This document shows, piece by piece, positions 9,132 through 18,165 of a stretch of 64,000 bases of DNA (the first letter of the stretch is position 1; every line of letters begins with the position of its first letter). This DNA is from Gallionella sp. (lineage in GTDB: Bacteria > Pseudomonadota > Gammaproteobacteria > Burkholderiales > Gallionellaceae). The stretch is taken from positions 1-64,000 of the forward strand of contig JAQTYN010000004.1 in NCBI GenBank assembly GCA_028688275.1. Direction: 5' to 3'. The translations under genes were made by a program, and so were the position numbers. The notes under the pieces are model-generated. The model did no database searches, was not told the DNA's origin, and saw only the letters and a list, made by a program, of their open reading frames with translations.

Positions 9132-10100
9132 TTATTTAATAACCGTTTTTGCAAAGCTGGGGTCAATCAATTCGTTGATGACTTTATTCAAATCCGTGCC
9201 AGGTTTCACCAATCCGTCAGTTAATAAAATAGGGGCGGCCGCCCGCAAGGCACTTTGATGTTCCTTGCCGATGCGTGGATTAGAAAAATCGGTGCGCTCA
9301 TTTAACTGTAATTGTGCTACGTTTAAAGAAATTTTTGCTTCTTCAGCTTGTAGTTGAGCGGCGTCGGCAGGGTGTTCAATAATCCACTTACGGGCTTTTT
9401 CGTAAGCCTTAATGACCGTGCGAACATGCTGCGGGTATTGCTTGGCAAATTGTTCGTTGACGTTCAGAAAACCATAAGTATTGAAAGCAATATTACGATA
9501 AATTAACTTTGAGTCTGCGTGCAATTGGCTATCTGCCATATGGGGATCCAGTCCCGCCCAGGCATCCACACGTCCATGTTCCATCGCAATACGTCCTTCA
9601 GCATGCGCCAAATTCACAATTTCAACTTCGGATCTTTTTACGCCAAATTCCTTAAGACTCCGTAGTAAGAATAGATAAGGATCCGTACCTTTAGCAGCGG
9701 CAATTTTCTTACCGCGCAAATCTTGCACACGTTGGATTGGGGAAGCTTTGTTTACTACTAACGCGGTCCATTCTGGACGTGAATACACGTAAACAGCTTT
9801 AATTGGATTGCCATTGGCTTTTGAGAGTAGCGCCGCCAAGCCAGCGGTGCTGCCAAAAGTTAAGCTGCCGCCGTTCAAATAATCCAATGCCCGATTGCTG
9901 CCCGCGCTGAACATCCACGTTACGCGAATACCTGAGGATTTAAATTCTTCTTCCAACCAGCCAAAACGTTTTAATACCAAGCTGCTGGGGGAATAATAAG
10001 CATAGTCCATCCGAATTTCTTGTGGTTCTACTGCCCGTGCAGGGGATGAAACCGAGATAATTGCCAATAAGGCAATCCAGAATAATTTAAAGTATTTCAT
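9132..10100 (-). CDS. SsuA-like periplasmic sulfonate-binding protein, paralog 3
   Basis: About 322 residues with a signal peptide ending near SSPARAVEP, followed by the same SsuA-type core as the other two copies (YYSPSSLVLKRFGWLEEEFK, AAAKGTDPYLFLL). The start is the ATG at 10100 (MKYFKLFWIA); a longer frame to 10148 lacks a ribosome site. The gene stands alone, with about 580 bases to the next copy downstream and a 518-base gap upstream, so it has its own promoter. Separate control of near-identical binding proteins suggests either different ligands or dosage control. Confidence 0.8.
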   Translation of the reverse strand: MKYFKLFWIALLAIISVSSPARAVEPQEIRMDYAYYSPSSLVLKRFGWLEEEFKSSGIRVTWMFSAGSNRALDYLNGGSLTFGSTAGLAALLSKANGNPIKAVYVYSRPEWTALVVNKASPIQRVQDLRGKKIAAAKGTDPYLFLLRSLKEFGVKRSEVEIVNLAHAEGRIAMEHGRVDAWAGLDPHMADSQLHADSKLIYRNIAFNTYGFLNVNEQFAKQYPQHVRTVIKAYEKARKWIIEHPADAAQLQAEEAKISLNVAQLQLNERTDFSNPRIGKEHQSALRAAAPILLTDGLVKPGTDLNKVINELIDPSFAKTVIK

Positions 10101-10277
10101 GTATTTTCCATTTTTTGGGGTTAACGCACGGGTTTTCAACGTGTGCACACTTGACGGACGCGATGACTGACCACGTCGCGTCTATCTGTGTTGAATGCGT
10201 CCCCAAACTTCATTGATTTGCTTAGACATTTGAGGTTGATTTATTAGAGGTTGATATCTTAAAACGAGGTTCATAGA

Positions 10278-10315
10278 CGGGCTGAAGTCTAACAAATGCG
10301 GGCATAAAGGGCAAA
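10278..10315 (-). promoter_or_regulatory. Conserved upstream element, copy B (ahead of ssuA3)
   Basis: This is the partner of the block at 8837-8874, with six differences over 38 bases. It lies about 180 bases before the ssuA3 start. The flanking sequence is not noticeably conserved, so the block stands out against its surroundings. Confidence 0.35.
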
Positions 10316-10547
10316 TAAATCCATTCTTTTTATGGTGATATGGGGGGCACGGTGTTTGGGTGAGGTTAACGAGCGTTCTCTCATCGAGTCAATCGGGTGG
10401 ATGATGGTCGTGTGCAACATGATGGCAGAGAGCAATATCTGGTTCAGCGGCTCAATTCATTGAGCCGCAAAATTACTTTGTAGGATGTTTTAGATAGCAC
10501 GAAAAGTCGCTGGTTTAAGTTCATTTTCTAAAAAGTTGCGATGTAGT

Positions 10548-10575
10548 TTGGAATTTAGGGCAAGTTTGATACAAT
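10548..10575 (+). promoter_or_regulatory. Probable sigma-70 promoter of acpP
   Basis: A -35 like TTGGAA (10548-10553) and a -10 TACAAT (10570-10575) are separated by 16 bases. They lie about 45 bases ahead of the acpP start and its GGAG ribosome site. The match to consensus is moderate; the location fits a strongly expressed gene. Confidence 0.5.
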
Positions 10576-10618
10576 GCCGAAGCTTTTTTGAACTTTAATT
10601 CAGGGTAGGAGATAAAAG

Positions 10619-10855
10619 ATGTCTATTGAACAACGTGTTAAGAAAATCGTCGCAGAACAACTAGGTGTGGATGAGGCTGAAGTTAAGCTGGATTCCTCTT
10701 TTGTAAATGATCTTGGTGCGGATTCTCTGGATACAGTAGAGCTCGTAATGGCATTGGAAGAAGCATTTGAATGCGAAATTCCTGACGAAGATGCTGAAAA
10801 AATTACGACAGTACAACAAGCCATTGATTATGTCGTGGCACATCAAGCAGCGTAG
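10619..10855 (+). CDS. acpP: Acyl carrier protein
   Basis: Acyl carrier protein carries growing fatty acyl chains on a phosphopantetheine arm. The 78-residue acidic protein has the normal family length and the attachment motif [12 protein letters not shown], whose Ser is the modified residue. A good ribosome site (GGAG) precedes the ATG. fabF follows after 35 bases, the standard acpP-fabF arrangement, so the two are co-transcribed. Cytoplasmic. Confidence 0.97.
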   Translation: MSIEQRVKKIVAEQLGVDEAEVKLDSSFVNDLGADSLDTVELVMALEEAFECEIPDEDAEKITTVQQAIDYVVAHQAA

Positions 10856-10890
10856 TTCGTTGTTGTTTTCCTTCATTTTTAGGTCAGCGG

Positions 10891-12123
10891 ATGTCTAAAC
10901 GTAGAGTTGTAATTACAGGGCTGGGGATAGTCTCTCCAGTCGGCGTGGGTATCTCTGCTGCATGGCAAAGTATTATTGCTGGCAAATCAGGTATTTCCAA
11001 TATTACGCATTTTGACGCAAGTCAATTTGCCAGTCGCGTTGCGGGCGAAGTAAAAGACTTTGATGTCACTCAGTTTATTTCTGCAAAAGATGCACGTCGC
11101 ATGGATCGATTTATACATTTCGGTTTGGCTGCGGGTATTGAAGCATTTAAAGATTCTGGACTTGAAGTTACCGAACAAAATGCACCGCGTATTGGGGTCA
11201 ATATTGGCTCAGGTATCGGCGGATTGCCCATGATTGAAGATACGCATGATGATTATCTGAAGTCGGGTCCACGCAAAATATCTCCCTTTTTTATTCCAGG
11301 CACGATCATTAACATGATTTCGGGTAATTTATCCGTTATGTATGGTTTGCAAGGTCCAAATTTAGCGATGGTGTCAGCCTGTACAACAGGTACGCATTGT
11401 ATCGGTGAGTCTGCACGTATCATTGAATATGGTGATGCTGACGTGATGATTGCAGGTGGGTCGGAAGCGACCATTGGGGCGTTGGCAGTGGGTGGTTTTT
11501 CCTCTGCACGTGCCTTAAGTACGCGTAATGATGATCCTGCTACTGCTTGCCGCCCATGGGATAAGGATCGTGATGGTTTTGTGATAGGTGAAGGTGCGGG
11601 TGTGATGGTGCTCGAAGAGTATGAGCATGCCAAAGCACGTGGTGCAAAAATCTATGCGGAGTTGTCTGGTTATGGTATGAGCGGTGATGCTTATCACATT
11701 ACTTCTCCCAATGCCGACGGCCCTAAACGCAGTATGTTGAATGCATTGCGCAATGCGGGCTTAAATCCCGATCAGGTGCAATACGTCAACGCTCATGGTA
11801 CGTCGACTCCTTTAGGCGATCAAAATGAAACCGATGCGATTAAATTGGCATTTGGTGATCACGCCTACAAGTTGGTAGTGAATTCCACCAAATCCATGAC
11901 GGGTCATTTGTTAGGTGGTGCAGGCGGGATAGAGTCGGTGTTTTCGGTTTTGGCGATACATCATCAAATCTCTCCACCGACCATCAATATTTTTGAACAA
12001 GATCCAGGTTGTGATCTCGACTATTGCGCAAATATCGCCCGTGACATGAAAATTGATGTGGCGGTCAATAATAACTTTGGTTTTGGCGGAACCAATGGTA
12101 CGTTGTTGTTCCGTAAAGTTTAA
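10891..12123 (+). CDS. fabF: 3-oxoacyl-ACP synthase II
   Basis: This condensing enzyme elongates acyl-ACP with malonyl-ACP in type II fatty acid synthesis. The 410-residue protein carries the Cys-His-His triad of the thiolase fold: active Cys in SACTTGTHC, His in HGTSTPLGD and His in TGHLLGGAGG, plus the glycine-rich NNNFGFGGTN near the C-terminus. It follows acpP closely and is followed by a terminator-like hairpin. No anomalies. Confidence 0.97.
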   Translation: MSKRRVVITGLGIVSPVGVGISAAWQSIIAGKSGISNITHFDASQFASRVAGEVKDFDVTQFISAKDARRMDRFIHFGLAAGIEAFKDSGLEVTEQNAPRIGVNIGSGIGGLPMIEDTHDDYLKSGPRKISPFFIPGTIINMISGNLSVMYGLQGPNLAMVSACTTGTHCIGESARIIEYGDADVMIAGGSEATIGALAVGGFSSARALSTRNDDPATACRPWDKDRDGFVIGEGAGVMVLEEYEHAKARGAKIYAELSGYGMSGDAYHITSPNADGPKRSMLNALRNAGLNPDQVQYVNAHGTSTPLGDQNETDAIKLAFGDHAYKLVVNSTKSMTGHLLGGAGGIESVFSVLAIHHQISPPTINIFEQDPGCDLDYCANIARDMKIDVAVNNNFGFGGTNGTLLFRKV

Positions 12124-12210
12124 AGCAAATCCTCTCCTGATATTGGCTAAGGCGGCATCAGAGGAGGTGCGTTAAGATGGTTTTATATAGTCAAGATGAA
12201 ATGAGTCGGT

Positions 12211-12254
12211 AAAAACACCCGCCACGTGGTCAAGCGTTGGCGGGTTGTTTTTTT
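12211..12254 (+). terminator. Rho-independent terminator after fabF
   Basis: A GC-rich stem with arms ACCCGCCACG and CGTTGGCGGGT is followed by a run of T (GTTTTTTT). It lies between fabF and the pabC start, so pabC probably has its own promoter or depends on read-through. Confidence 0.75.
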
Positions 12255-12288
12255 GTGGGTTGTGACGATCAATTTATCGAGTGAGCCC

Positions 12289-13077
12289 ATGCTAGTCAAT
12301 GGCGTAACAAGTGATTCAATTTCAATTCGCGATCGTGGCTTGTTATATGGCGACGGGGTGTTTCGCACCGTGTGTGTGCGGCGGGGTATTGCCCAACATT
12401 GGGCATTGCACTATCAGAAATTGCATCATGACTGCATCTCATTGGTGATTCCTTGTCCTGATTTTGCGTTGTTGACAGCAGAGTTAGAGTTGTTGTTGAC
12501 GCAGCATCGTGATGCGGTATTCAAAATTATTGTGACACGGGGAGTGGGCGCGCGCGGATACGCGCCCTCATCGACTGCGCAGACTACCCATATTTGGGAT
12601 GTTGCGCCGTTGCCTGTTTATCCTAAACACTATGTTGCTCTGGGTATTGAGGCGCGATTTTGCGACTTGCGTTTGGGGTGTCAACCACGCTTGGCAGGTA
12701 TCAAGCATCTGAATCGCTTAGAGAATGTGATGGCGGCGGCTGAGTGGCAAGATGCCAACATCCCCGAAGGTTTATTGTTAGATGTCGAAGAGCATGTCAT
12801 CGAAGGCACACGCAGCAATGTTTTTTTAGTCATCAATCAACGCTTAGTGACCCCCGATTTGTCACGTTGCGGTGTGGCGGGTTTGCAACGTGATCGTATT
12901 TTAGCTCACACACCTGTGGAGGTTCGGCGGGTGACAGTGGAGGCGTTGTTGCGTGCAGAGGAAGTTTTTTTGGTGAATAGTCTAATCGGGGTGTGGAGTA
13001 TTCGGGCATTGGCAGGCCGCCGCTGGGATGATTTCCCTGTCGCAAAAATGATGCGTGATATGTTAGCCAAGGAGTAG
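12289..13077 (+). CDS. pabC: Aminodeoxychorismate lyase
   Basis: This PLP enzyme releases pyruvate from 4-amino-4-deoxychorismate to give p-aminobenzoate for folate. About 262 residues when started at the ATG at 12289 (MLVNGVTSDSI). Fold-type IV features are RDRGLLYGDGVFRT near the N-terminus, the PLP lysine in AGIKHLNRLENV, and EGTRSNVF. An upstream frame to 12226 runs through the fabF terminator and is rejected. mltG starts 4 bases after its stop, the common pabC-mltG-tmk-holB order. Confidence 0.93.
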   Translation: MLVNGVTSDSISIRDRGLLYGDGVFRTVCVRRGIAQHWALHYQKLHHDCISLVIPCPDFALLTAELELLLTQHRDAVFKIIVTRGVGARGYAPSSTAQTTHIWDVAPLPVYPKHYVALGIEARFCDLRLGCQPRLAGIKHLNRLENVMAAAEWQDANIPEGLLLDVEEHVIEGTRSNVFLVINQRLVTPDLSRCGVAGLQRDRILAHTPVEVRRVTVEALLRAEEVFLVNSLIGVWSIRALAGRRWDDFPVAKMMRDMLAKE

Positions 13078-13081
13078 GGGA

Positions 13082-14071
13082 ATGTTGCAGAAAATAGTCA
13101 TGCGGATCTTGGCACTGTTGGGCATCGTTGTGGTGCTAGCGGGTTTGTTCATCTATTACGCCTATTCTCGCCCCGCACTTCCTTCAATGCCCTACACTTT
13201 CACGATCAAGTCTGGCAGCAGTGTTGCCAGCGCAGCACGGCAATTGCAAGACGCGCAGGTTATCCAGCATGAGAGTCTGTTTGTGTTGCTAGTGCGTATC
13301 ATGGGACAGTCTGCGCATATTAAATCAGGACGTTATACTCTGGAACATGCCATTTCTCCCCGCGAATTAGTGACGATGCTGGCGCAAGGCGCGAGTACAC
13401 AGCGTCAGGTCACGGTGATCGAGGGCTGGACATTTAGGCAGTTTCGCGCGGTGTTAAATGCTTCACCAGATTTAAAGCATGACTCTCTCGCTTTAACGGA
13501 TGCGGAACTACTACAACGAATCGGCGCGGTTTATGATTATCCAGAGGGTTTGTTTTTCCCTGATACCTATTCTTTTGAGGCGGGAAGTAGTGATTTGGCT
13601 GTGCTCAAGCGCGCTTACCAAATCATGCAAAAACGCTTGCAAACCGCATGGGATAACCGCGATGCCAACTTGCCGCTGCAAACGCCTTATGAGGCATTAA
13701 TTTTAGCGTCCATCGTCGAGAAAGAAACAGGGGCTGCACGCGATCGCGATATGATTGCAGGCGTTTTTACCAATCGTTTACGTCATGGGATGCGCTTGCA
13801 AACCGATCCTAGCGTGATTTATGGACTGGGACCAAATTTTGATGGCAATTTGCGCAAGGTGGATTTGTTGACGGATACGATTTACAACACCTACACCCGT
13901 GCGGGACTGACCCCTACGCCAATTTCGTTACCTGGGGCGGCGGCACTCCATGCGGCACTGCATCCTGCACCGACTACGGCAGTGTACTTTGTGGCTCGCG
14001 GGGATGGTAGCTCAGAATTTTCCAGCAACTTAACTGAGCATAATCGGGCTGTGAATCGTTTTCAGAAATAA
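13082..14071 (+). CDS. mltG: Endolytic murein transglycosylase MltG (YceG)
   Basis: MltG is an inner-membrane lytic transglycosylase that cleaves nascent peptidoglycan strands. The 329-residue protein has one N-terminal membrane anchor (about residues 7-26), a LysM-like region, and the YceG catalytic domain with the catalytic Glu in [11 protein letters not shown]. The ending [12 protein letters not shown] is typical. It lies between pabC and tmk as in most gammaproteobacteria. Confidence 0.95.
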   Translation: MLQKIVMRILALLGIVVVLAGLFIYYAYSRPALPSMPYTFTIKSGSSVASAARQLQDAQVIQHESLFVLLVRIMGQSAHIKSGRYTLEHAISPRELVTMLAQGASTQRQVTVIEGWTFRQFRAVLNASPDLKHDSLALTDAELLQRIGAVYDYPEGLFFPDTYSFEAGSSDLAVLKRAYQIMQKRLQTAWDNRDANLPLQTPYEALILASIVEKETGAARDRDMIAGVFTNRLRHGMRLQTDPSVIYGLGPNFDGNLRKVDLLTDTIYNTYTRAGLTPTPISLPGAAALHAALHPAPTTAVYFVARGDGSSEFSSNLTEHNRAVNRFQK

Positions 14072-14142
14072 TTTTGTTGTACATGTGGGTATGCGCACGA
14101 ACATCGCATATTGTTACCATTAACACTATATTAGGGAAAGAA

Positions 14143-14757
14143 ATGAATCGTTTTATAACATTTGAGGGCGTGGATGGTGCGGGTAAGAGTACGCATTTGG
14201 CTGGTTTTGCAGACGCATTGCGCCAAAGAGGGCTAGATGTACTGGTGACCCGTGAGCCAGGCGGAACCCCGCTGGGTGAGCAACTTCGTGAGATTCTCTT
14301 GCACCATCCTATGGATATCAACACCGAAGCATTGTTGATGTTTGCAGCACGCATGGAGCATATTGCCCAAGTGATACAGCCCGCCTTAGATGCTGGAAAA
14401 TGGGTGGTTTCTGATCGCTTTAGTGATGCCAGTTTTGCATACCAAGGCGGTGGACGCGGTATGGACTGGGATAAATTACGTCAGTTAGAACAATGGGTGC
14501 ATCCCGAATTACAACCTGACCTCACGCTATTCTTTGATGTTCCCGTTGAAGTTGCGCGTCAACGTCTTGCTAATAATGTTTCCTTAGACCGTTTTGAGCA
14601 AGAACATTCCGATTTCTTTGAGCGTGTGCGTGCGGGTTATCATCGTAGGCTCGCCGAATCTCCTCAACGCTACGCCTTAATTGATGCGTCTAAATCGCCA
14701 GAAGCGGTGGCGCAACAATGTCGCGATATTCTTGAAGGCTTATTGGCGCGCGAATGA
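14143..14757 (+). CDS. tmk: Thymidylate kinase
   Basis: Phosphorylates dTMP to dTDP. Started at the ATG at 14143 (MNRFITFEG), giving 204 residues, with a ribosome site AGGGAAAG. The P-loop is [12 protein letters not shown], the DR(Y/F) motif is in [16 protein letters not shown], and the LID region follows. An extension to 14074 is not supported. The stop overlaps the holB start by four bases (ATGA). Confidence 0.96.
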   Translation: MNRFITFEGVDGAGKSTHLAGFADALRQRGLDVLVTREPGGTPLGEQLREILLHHPMDINTEALLMFAARMEHIAQVIQPALDAGKWVVSDRFSDASFAYQGGGRGMDWDKLRQLEQWVHPELQPDLTLFFDVPVEVARQRLANNVSLDRFEQEHSDFFERVRAGYHRRLAESPQRYALIDASKSPEAVAQQCRDILEGLLARE

Positions 14758-15767
14758 GCAAAATCTACCCATGGCAACAGCAGGACTGGGCGCACTTACA
14801 AGCTTTGCGTAAGCGTCCGCCGCACGCGTTGCTCTTCAAAGGGACACAGGGCATAGGCAAGCTCGAACTCGCGTTGCAATTTGCGCACGCGCTGTTATGT
14901 CATCACCCCAGTGAAGACGGTTTTGCGTGCGGCACGTGTCCCGCCTGCCATTGGTTATCACAAGGCTCTCATCCCGATTTTCGCTTGATACAACCTGATA
15001 CGCTGACGGCAGAAGCCGATGAACCAGAAGGCGGCAGCGAAACGAAATCAAGCAAAAAACCCAGCAAGCAAATCACCATCGACCAGATACGCGGGTTGTC
15101 GGATTTCTTTGCTTTGTCTGCGCATCAAGGCGGACGACGCGTCATTGTGATTCATCCAGCGGAAGCCATGAATCCTAATGCCACCAATGCCCTGCTCAAA
15201 AATCTCGAAGAACCGCCGCCCGACTTATTGTTTATTTTGGTGACGCACAAGCCCCAATTATTGTTGCCCACCATCCTCAGTCGCTGCCTGTCTTTCCCCG
15301 TGACCATGCCCGATGTGGCGATGGCGACGCAATGGTTAAAGCAGCAAGGCATGAGCAACCCCTTGCCCATCTTGGCATCGTGTGGCTTCGCGCCTTTACT
15401 CGCGGGCAAAGAAGATGGACAGCTAGAGCTGCGACAAAAATTATTGCAAGCACTACGCCAACCCGCGCAGTTTGATCTTTTCGCGCTCTCCGAAGCCTTG
15501 CAGAAAACCGAACAAGCTTGGGTGGTACATCATCTGCAACAATGGTGCTACGATTTGCTGTCCCTGAAATTAGCAGGACGGGTGCGCTATCATCTGGGCG
15601 AAGAGGCGGTAATGCAAAAGCTGGTAGCGTCCGTCGATCCTTTAAAACTCGCTCAGCTGCAAAAACAACTCCAAACCGCCCGCCGCGAAGCCCAACACAC
15701 CTTAAATCCCAAATTGTTTTTTGAGTCCTTGTTTTTGGATTATGGGCGGGTGGTTGCGGGTCGTTAG
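14754..15767 (+). CDS. holB: DNA polymerase III subunit delta-prime
   Basis: This clamp-loader subunit is a member of the AAA+ family. 337 residues, with a P-loop-like segment [14 protein letters not shown], a four-cysteine zinc module (CGTCPACHW preceded by a Cys), and SRC sensor motif in ILSRCLSF. It is translationally coupled to tmk. The usual neighbour pilZ is absent; instead a palindromic repeat region lies before tatD. Confidence 0.93.
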   Translation: MSKIYPWQQQDWAHLQALRKRPPHALLFKGTQGIGKLELALQFAHALLCHHPSEDGFACGTCPACHWLSQGSHPDFRLIQPDTLTAEADEPEGGSETKSSKKPSKQITIDQIRGLSDFFALSAHQGGRRVIVIHPAEAMNPNATNALLKNLEEPPPDLLFILVTHKPQLLLPTILSRCLSFPVTMPDVAMATQWLKQQGMSNPLPILASCGFAPLLAGKEDGQLELRQKLLQALRQPAQFDLFALSEALQKTEQAWVVHHLQQWCYDLLSLKLAGRVRYHLGEEAVMQKLVASVDPLKLAQLQKQLQTARREAQHTLNPKLFFESLFLDYGRVVAGR

Positions 15768-15814
15768 TTGTTGGTTATTGCGGTTCTATGTGATTTACAG
15801 TGGGTGAAACTAGG

Positions 15815-16098
15815 CTCCCTCCCCTTCAAGGGGCATAGGTATCTACATAATTTATGGCGCATTGATGAGAATGCACCTATTTTGATTGATTGACTCTAAC
15901 ATGATGATTGGTAATTAAAATCATAGCGAACCTACTCCTTCCCCCTAGCAGGGGGAAGGCGGGGATGGGGGTTGAAAGTTTGCATCCGTGCGACGATTTC
16001 AACCCCCATCCCCACCCTAACCCTCTCCTTGCTAGGGGGAGGGAATATGGCAAGGTGCAAAGAGTTGTGTAGATACCTATGCTTCAAGGGGAGGGAGA
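15815..16098. repeat. Large nested inverted repeat between holB and tatD
   Basis: An outer arm (about 15815-15847) beginning CTCCCTCCCCTTCAAGGGG and running through a TAGGTATCTACA segment is repeated inverted at about 16067-16098. Inside it lies a second pair: CCTTCCCCCTAGCAGGGGG with GGGGATGGGGGTTGAAA (15936-15977), mirrored by TTTCAACCCCCATCCCC and CTTGCTAGGGGGAGGG (15998-16043). The element fills most of the 400-base gap where pilZ would be expected. It has no ORF and resembles non-autonomous palindromic elements. Confidence 0.8.
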
Positions 16099-16170
16099 TT
16101 GTTCAAATGCGCCCAATAAATTTAATCTCATTTTTTATCGCACGTAAGTTGCATTTTTTCAAGGTTCAAC

Positions 16171-16935
16171 ATGCCCTTTATTGATTCTCATTGCCATTTA
16201 AATTTTCCCGATTTGGTCGGCAACTTGCCCGACTTTTTAGCCCAGATGGCACGCAACGACGTGGTGAACGCGCTGTGCGTGTCGGTCAATCTGGCAGATT
16301 TCCCACAAGTGTTAGCGTTGGCGGAACAGCACCCGCATTTGTACGCCTCGGTGGGCGTGCATCCTGATTATGAAAATGTGGCAGAACCCACGGTCGCGGG
16401 CTTGGTCGCGTTGGCGAACCATCCCAAAATCATCGCCATCGGCGAAACAGGTCTGGATTATTTTCGCTTGACGGGTGATTTGGATTGGCAGCGCGAACGC
16501 TTTCGTGTGCATATCCGCGCCGCGCGGGAATCTGGTAAGCCTTTGATTATTCATACGCGTTCTGCGGCGGTGGATACTTTGCGTTTGATGGCGGAAGAAA
16601 ATGCAGCGGAAATCGGCGGCGTAATGCACTGCTTTACCGAAAACTGGGAAACCGCCCAAGCCGCACTGGACATGGGCTTTTATATTTCCTTTTCGGGGAT
16701 CGTTACCTTTAAAAATGCGATACAAATCAAAGAAGTGGCGCAACGCGTGCCGCTGGATCGCATTCTGATTGAAACCGACGCGCCGTATCTTGCCCCCGCC
16801 CCCCATCGCGGCAAGCTAAATCACCCCGCATGGGTCAAACACGTCGCCGAAGAAATCGCGCTGCTGCGCGGTATACCCTTGGCGGAAGTCGGCGAAGCCA
16901 CCACGGCAAATTTCAAAAAACTATTTAAAATTTAA
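16171..16935 (+). CDS. tatD: TatD family metal-dependent hydrolase
   Basis: A TIM-barrel metallohydrolase; TatD proteins are 3'-5' exonucleases or deoxyribonucleases. 254 residues with metal-binding motifs DSHCHLNF, GETGLDYF, HTRSA, HCFTE and IETDAPYLAPAPHRGK. Family length is normal. This paralog (YcfH-like) follows tmk-holB in conserved synteny. Confidence 0.94.
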   Translation: MPFIDSHCHLNFPDLVGNLPDFLAQMARNDVVNALCVSVNLADFPQVLALAEQHPHLYASVGVHPDYENVAEPTVAGLVALANHPKIIAIGETGLDYFRLTGDLDWQRERFRVHIRAARESGKPLIIHTRSAAVDTLRLMAEENAAEIGGVMHCFTENWETAQAALDMGFYISFSGIVTFKNAIQIKEVAQRVPLDRILIETDAPYLAPAPHRGKLNHPAWVKHVAEEIALLRGIPLAEVGEATTANFKKLFKI

Positions 16936-16950
16936 TCCCCCCTTAAACAA

Positions 16951-17076
16951 CCCGTCATTCCCGCGAAAGCGGGAATCCAGCTAAAAAACAAGCCGCATAG
17001 CGAACAAAACCTTGATTTTGTCCCGCTGCGCGGGAATTTTAAAATCACTGGATTCCCGCCTTCACGGGAATGACGG
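16951..17076. repeat. Palindromic element with CATTCCCGCG arms
   Basis: The left arm (16951-16980) CGTCATTCCCGCGAAAGCGG is matched inverted by the right arm (17048-17076) ending CACGGGAATGACGG. A smaller CCCGCTGCGCGGG palindrome sits between them. The same family recurs at 35678-35807. Confidence 0.85.
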
Positions 17077-17130
17077 AATGAGGACGTTTCTGGGATTTAT
17101 ATTATCGTATCCATCACGAAAGGAAAAATC

Positions 17131-17607
17131 ATGAGAATCGGACAAGGCTTTGATGTGCATCAACTGGTGGCAGATCGCCGCCTCATTATCGGCGGGGTCG
17201 ATATTCCCTATCACCAAGGTTTGCTGGGGCATTCCGATGCCGACGTGCTGCTGCACGCCCTCTGCGATGCACTGCTGGGTGCGGCGGCATTAGGCGACAT
17301 CGGACAACATTTTGCCGATACCGATGCGCAATTTAAAAACATCGACAGCCGCATTTTATTGCGTAAAGTCATGCACTTGATTAAAGAAAAAGGCTGGCGC
17401 GTCGGCAACGTCGATGCCACCATCATCGCCCAAGCTCCCAAAATGATGCCGCACCTCCCTGAAATGATCCGCCACATCGCCGCCGACTTAGGCGTAGAAC
17501 GCAGTGCCGTCAATGTCAAAGCCACCACCACCGAAAAGCTCGGCTACACAGGACGCGGCGAAGGCATTGCCGCGCAGGCCGTGGTGTTGCTGGTGGCGAA
17601 TTCGTAG
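17131..17607 (+). CDS. ispF: 2-C-methyl-D-erythritol 2,4-cyclodiphosphate synthase
   Basis: Fifth dedicated enzyme of the MEP isoprenoid pathway. 158 residues, the usual length. The metal site is DVHQL and [18 protein letters not shown], with [11 protein letters not shown] and the C-terminal [21 protein letters not shown] typical of IspF. A good AGGAAAAATC ribosome region precedes the ATG. It is not next to ispD in this window and is flanked on both sides by palindromic repeats. Confidence 0.97.
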   Translation: MRIGQGFDVHQLVADRRLIIGGVDIPYHQGLLGHSDADVLLHALCDALLGAAALGDIGQHFADTDAQFKNIDSRILLRKVMHLIKEKGWRVGNVDATIIAQAPKMMPHLPEMIRHIAADLGVERSAVNVKATTTEKLGYTGRGEGIAAQAVVLLVANS

Positions 17608-17630
17608 GGAGTTTGCAATTAAATCCGTTC

Positions 17631-17725
17631 GCCCTGAGCCTGTCGAAGGGGAATGGATTTAACGTTCCGTACATGGTTCTACAAGCCTGTCTTGAGCTTG
17701 TCTACTAACGGAACGTTAAATGAGC
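17631..17725. repeat. REP-like palindrome (GTTCGCCCTGAG family)
   Basis: AAATCCGTTCGCCCTGAGCC and TGTCGAAGG lie at the left; an inverted, diverged copy AAGCCTGTCTTGAGCTTGTC with ACGGAACGTTAAAT lies at the right. The family recurs inside udg and at 46101-46177 and 51531-51647. Confidence 0.8.
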
Positions 17726-17795
17726 AACTCCCATACAGATGGAGTGCTATTGCGTTATCTGGGATAATGCCGATCCCATCTCATCCCTGCCCGCC

Positions 17796-18106
17796 ATGCG
17801 CCTGACCACAGCACAAATTCAAACCATACAACGCGCCGCTTGCCAATTTTTTGGCGCGGACGCAGCGGTTTGGCTATTTGGTTCACGCACCGATGACCGC
17901 AAAAAGGCGGGGATTATGACTTTCTGGTGGAAACCTCGCTGGACTCCCCCGACGCGCTGATCCAACTAAAAATCGCCATGCTGCTCGCCCTACAATCCAG
18001 CCGCCCGTTTGAAGACGAAAAAATTGATCTGGTCATCAAACGCCGCCACAGCCCGTTTGAACTACCGATTTACACCGTCGCGCAACAACAAGGAATCAAG
18101 CTATGA
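17796..18106 (+). pseudogene. Frameshifted MNT-type nucleotidyltransferase (minimal nucleotidyltransferase)
   Basis: From the ATG at 17796 the frame reads MRLTTAQIQTIQRAACQFFG and then WLFGSRTDD, the nucleotidyltransferase GS motif. At the AAAAAGG tract near 17899-17905 the frame is lost. Shifting by one base restores GGDYDFLVETSLDSPDALIQ and IDLVIKRR, ending at TGA 18104-18106. Together they form a complete MntA/MNT-like domain of about 103 residues with the G-S and D-x-D catalytic signature. This is either a one-base deletion in the poly-A tract (pseudogene or phase variation) or a sequencing error. In intact pairs MNT is the antitoxin that modifies a HEPN toxin. Confidence 0.75.
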
Positions 18107-18165
18107 AACCCGTTGATTTAAATGTAGGCATTAACTTTCTACTACGGTGGGCGTATTCAATATGA
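18103..18165 (+). pseudogene. Truncated start of a HEPN-type partner gene
   Basis: An ATG overlapping the MNT stop opens MKPVDLNVGINFLLRWAYSI and then stops. The first residues resemble the N-termini of MNT-partner HEPN/substrate-binding proteins, which normally follow MNT with the same overlap. Only the N-terminus remains, and the stop overlaps the start of the next gene (ATGA). Probably a deletion scar joining the toxin start to the OLD-like gene. Identity is inferred from context. Confidence 0.4.

Larger units (their letters stand above)
10101..10618. other. Divergent intergenic region between ssuA3 and acpP
   Basis: 518 bases without a gene. It holds the promoters of ssuA3 (leftward) and acpP (rightward). 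The leftward side carries the second copy of the conserved upstream element (10278-10315). The rightward side carries a plausible sigma-70 promoter at 10548-10575. The middle section shows nothing I could recognise. Confidence 0.45.

Noticed and set aside
8549-10618. Sigma-54 promoters upstream of the ssuA genes
   Set aside because: No TGGCAC-N5-TTGC match at proper spacing was found; the conserved block lacks the GG/GC pair.
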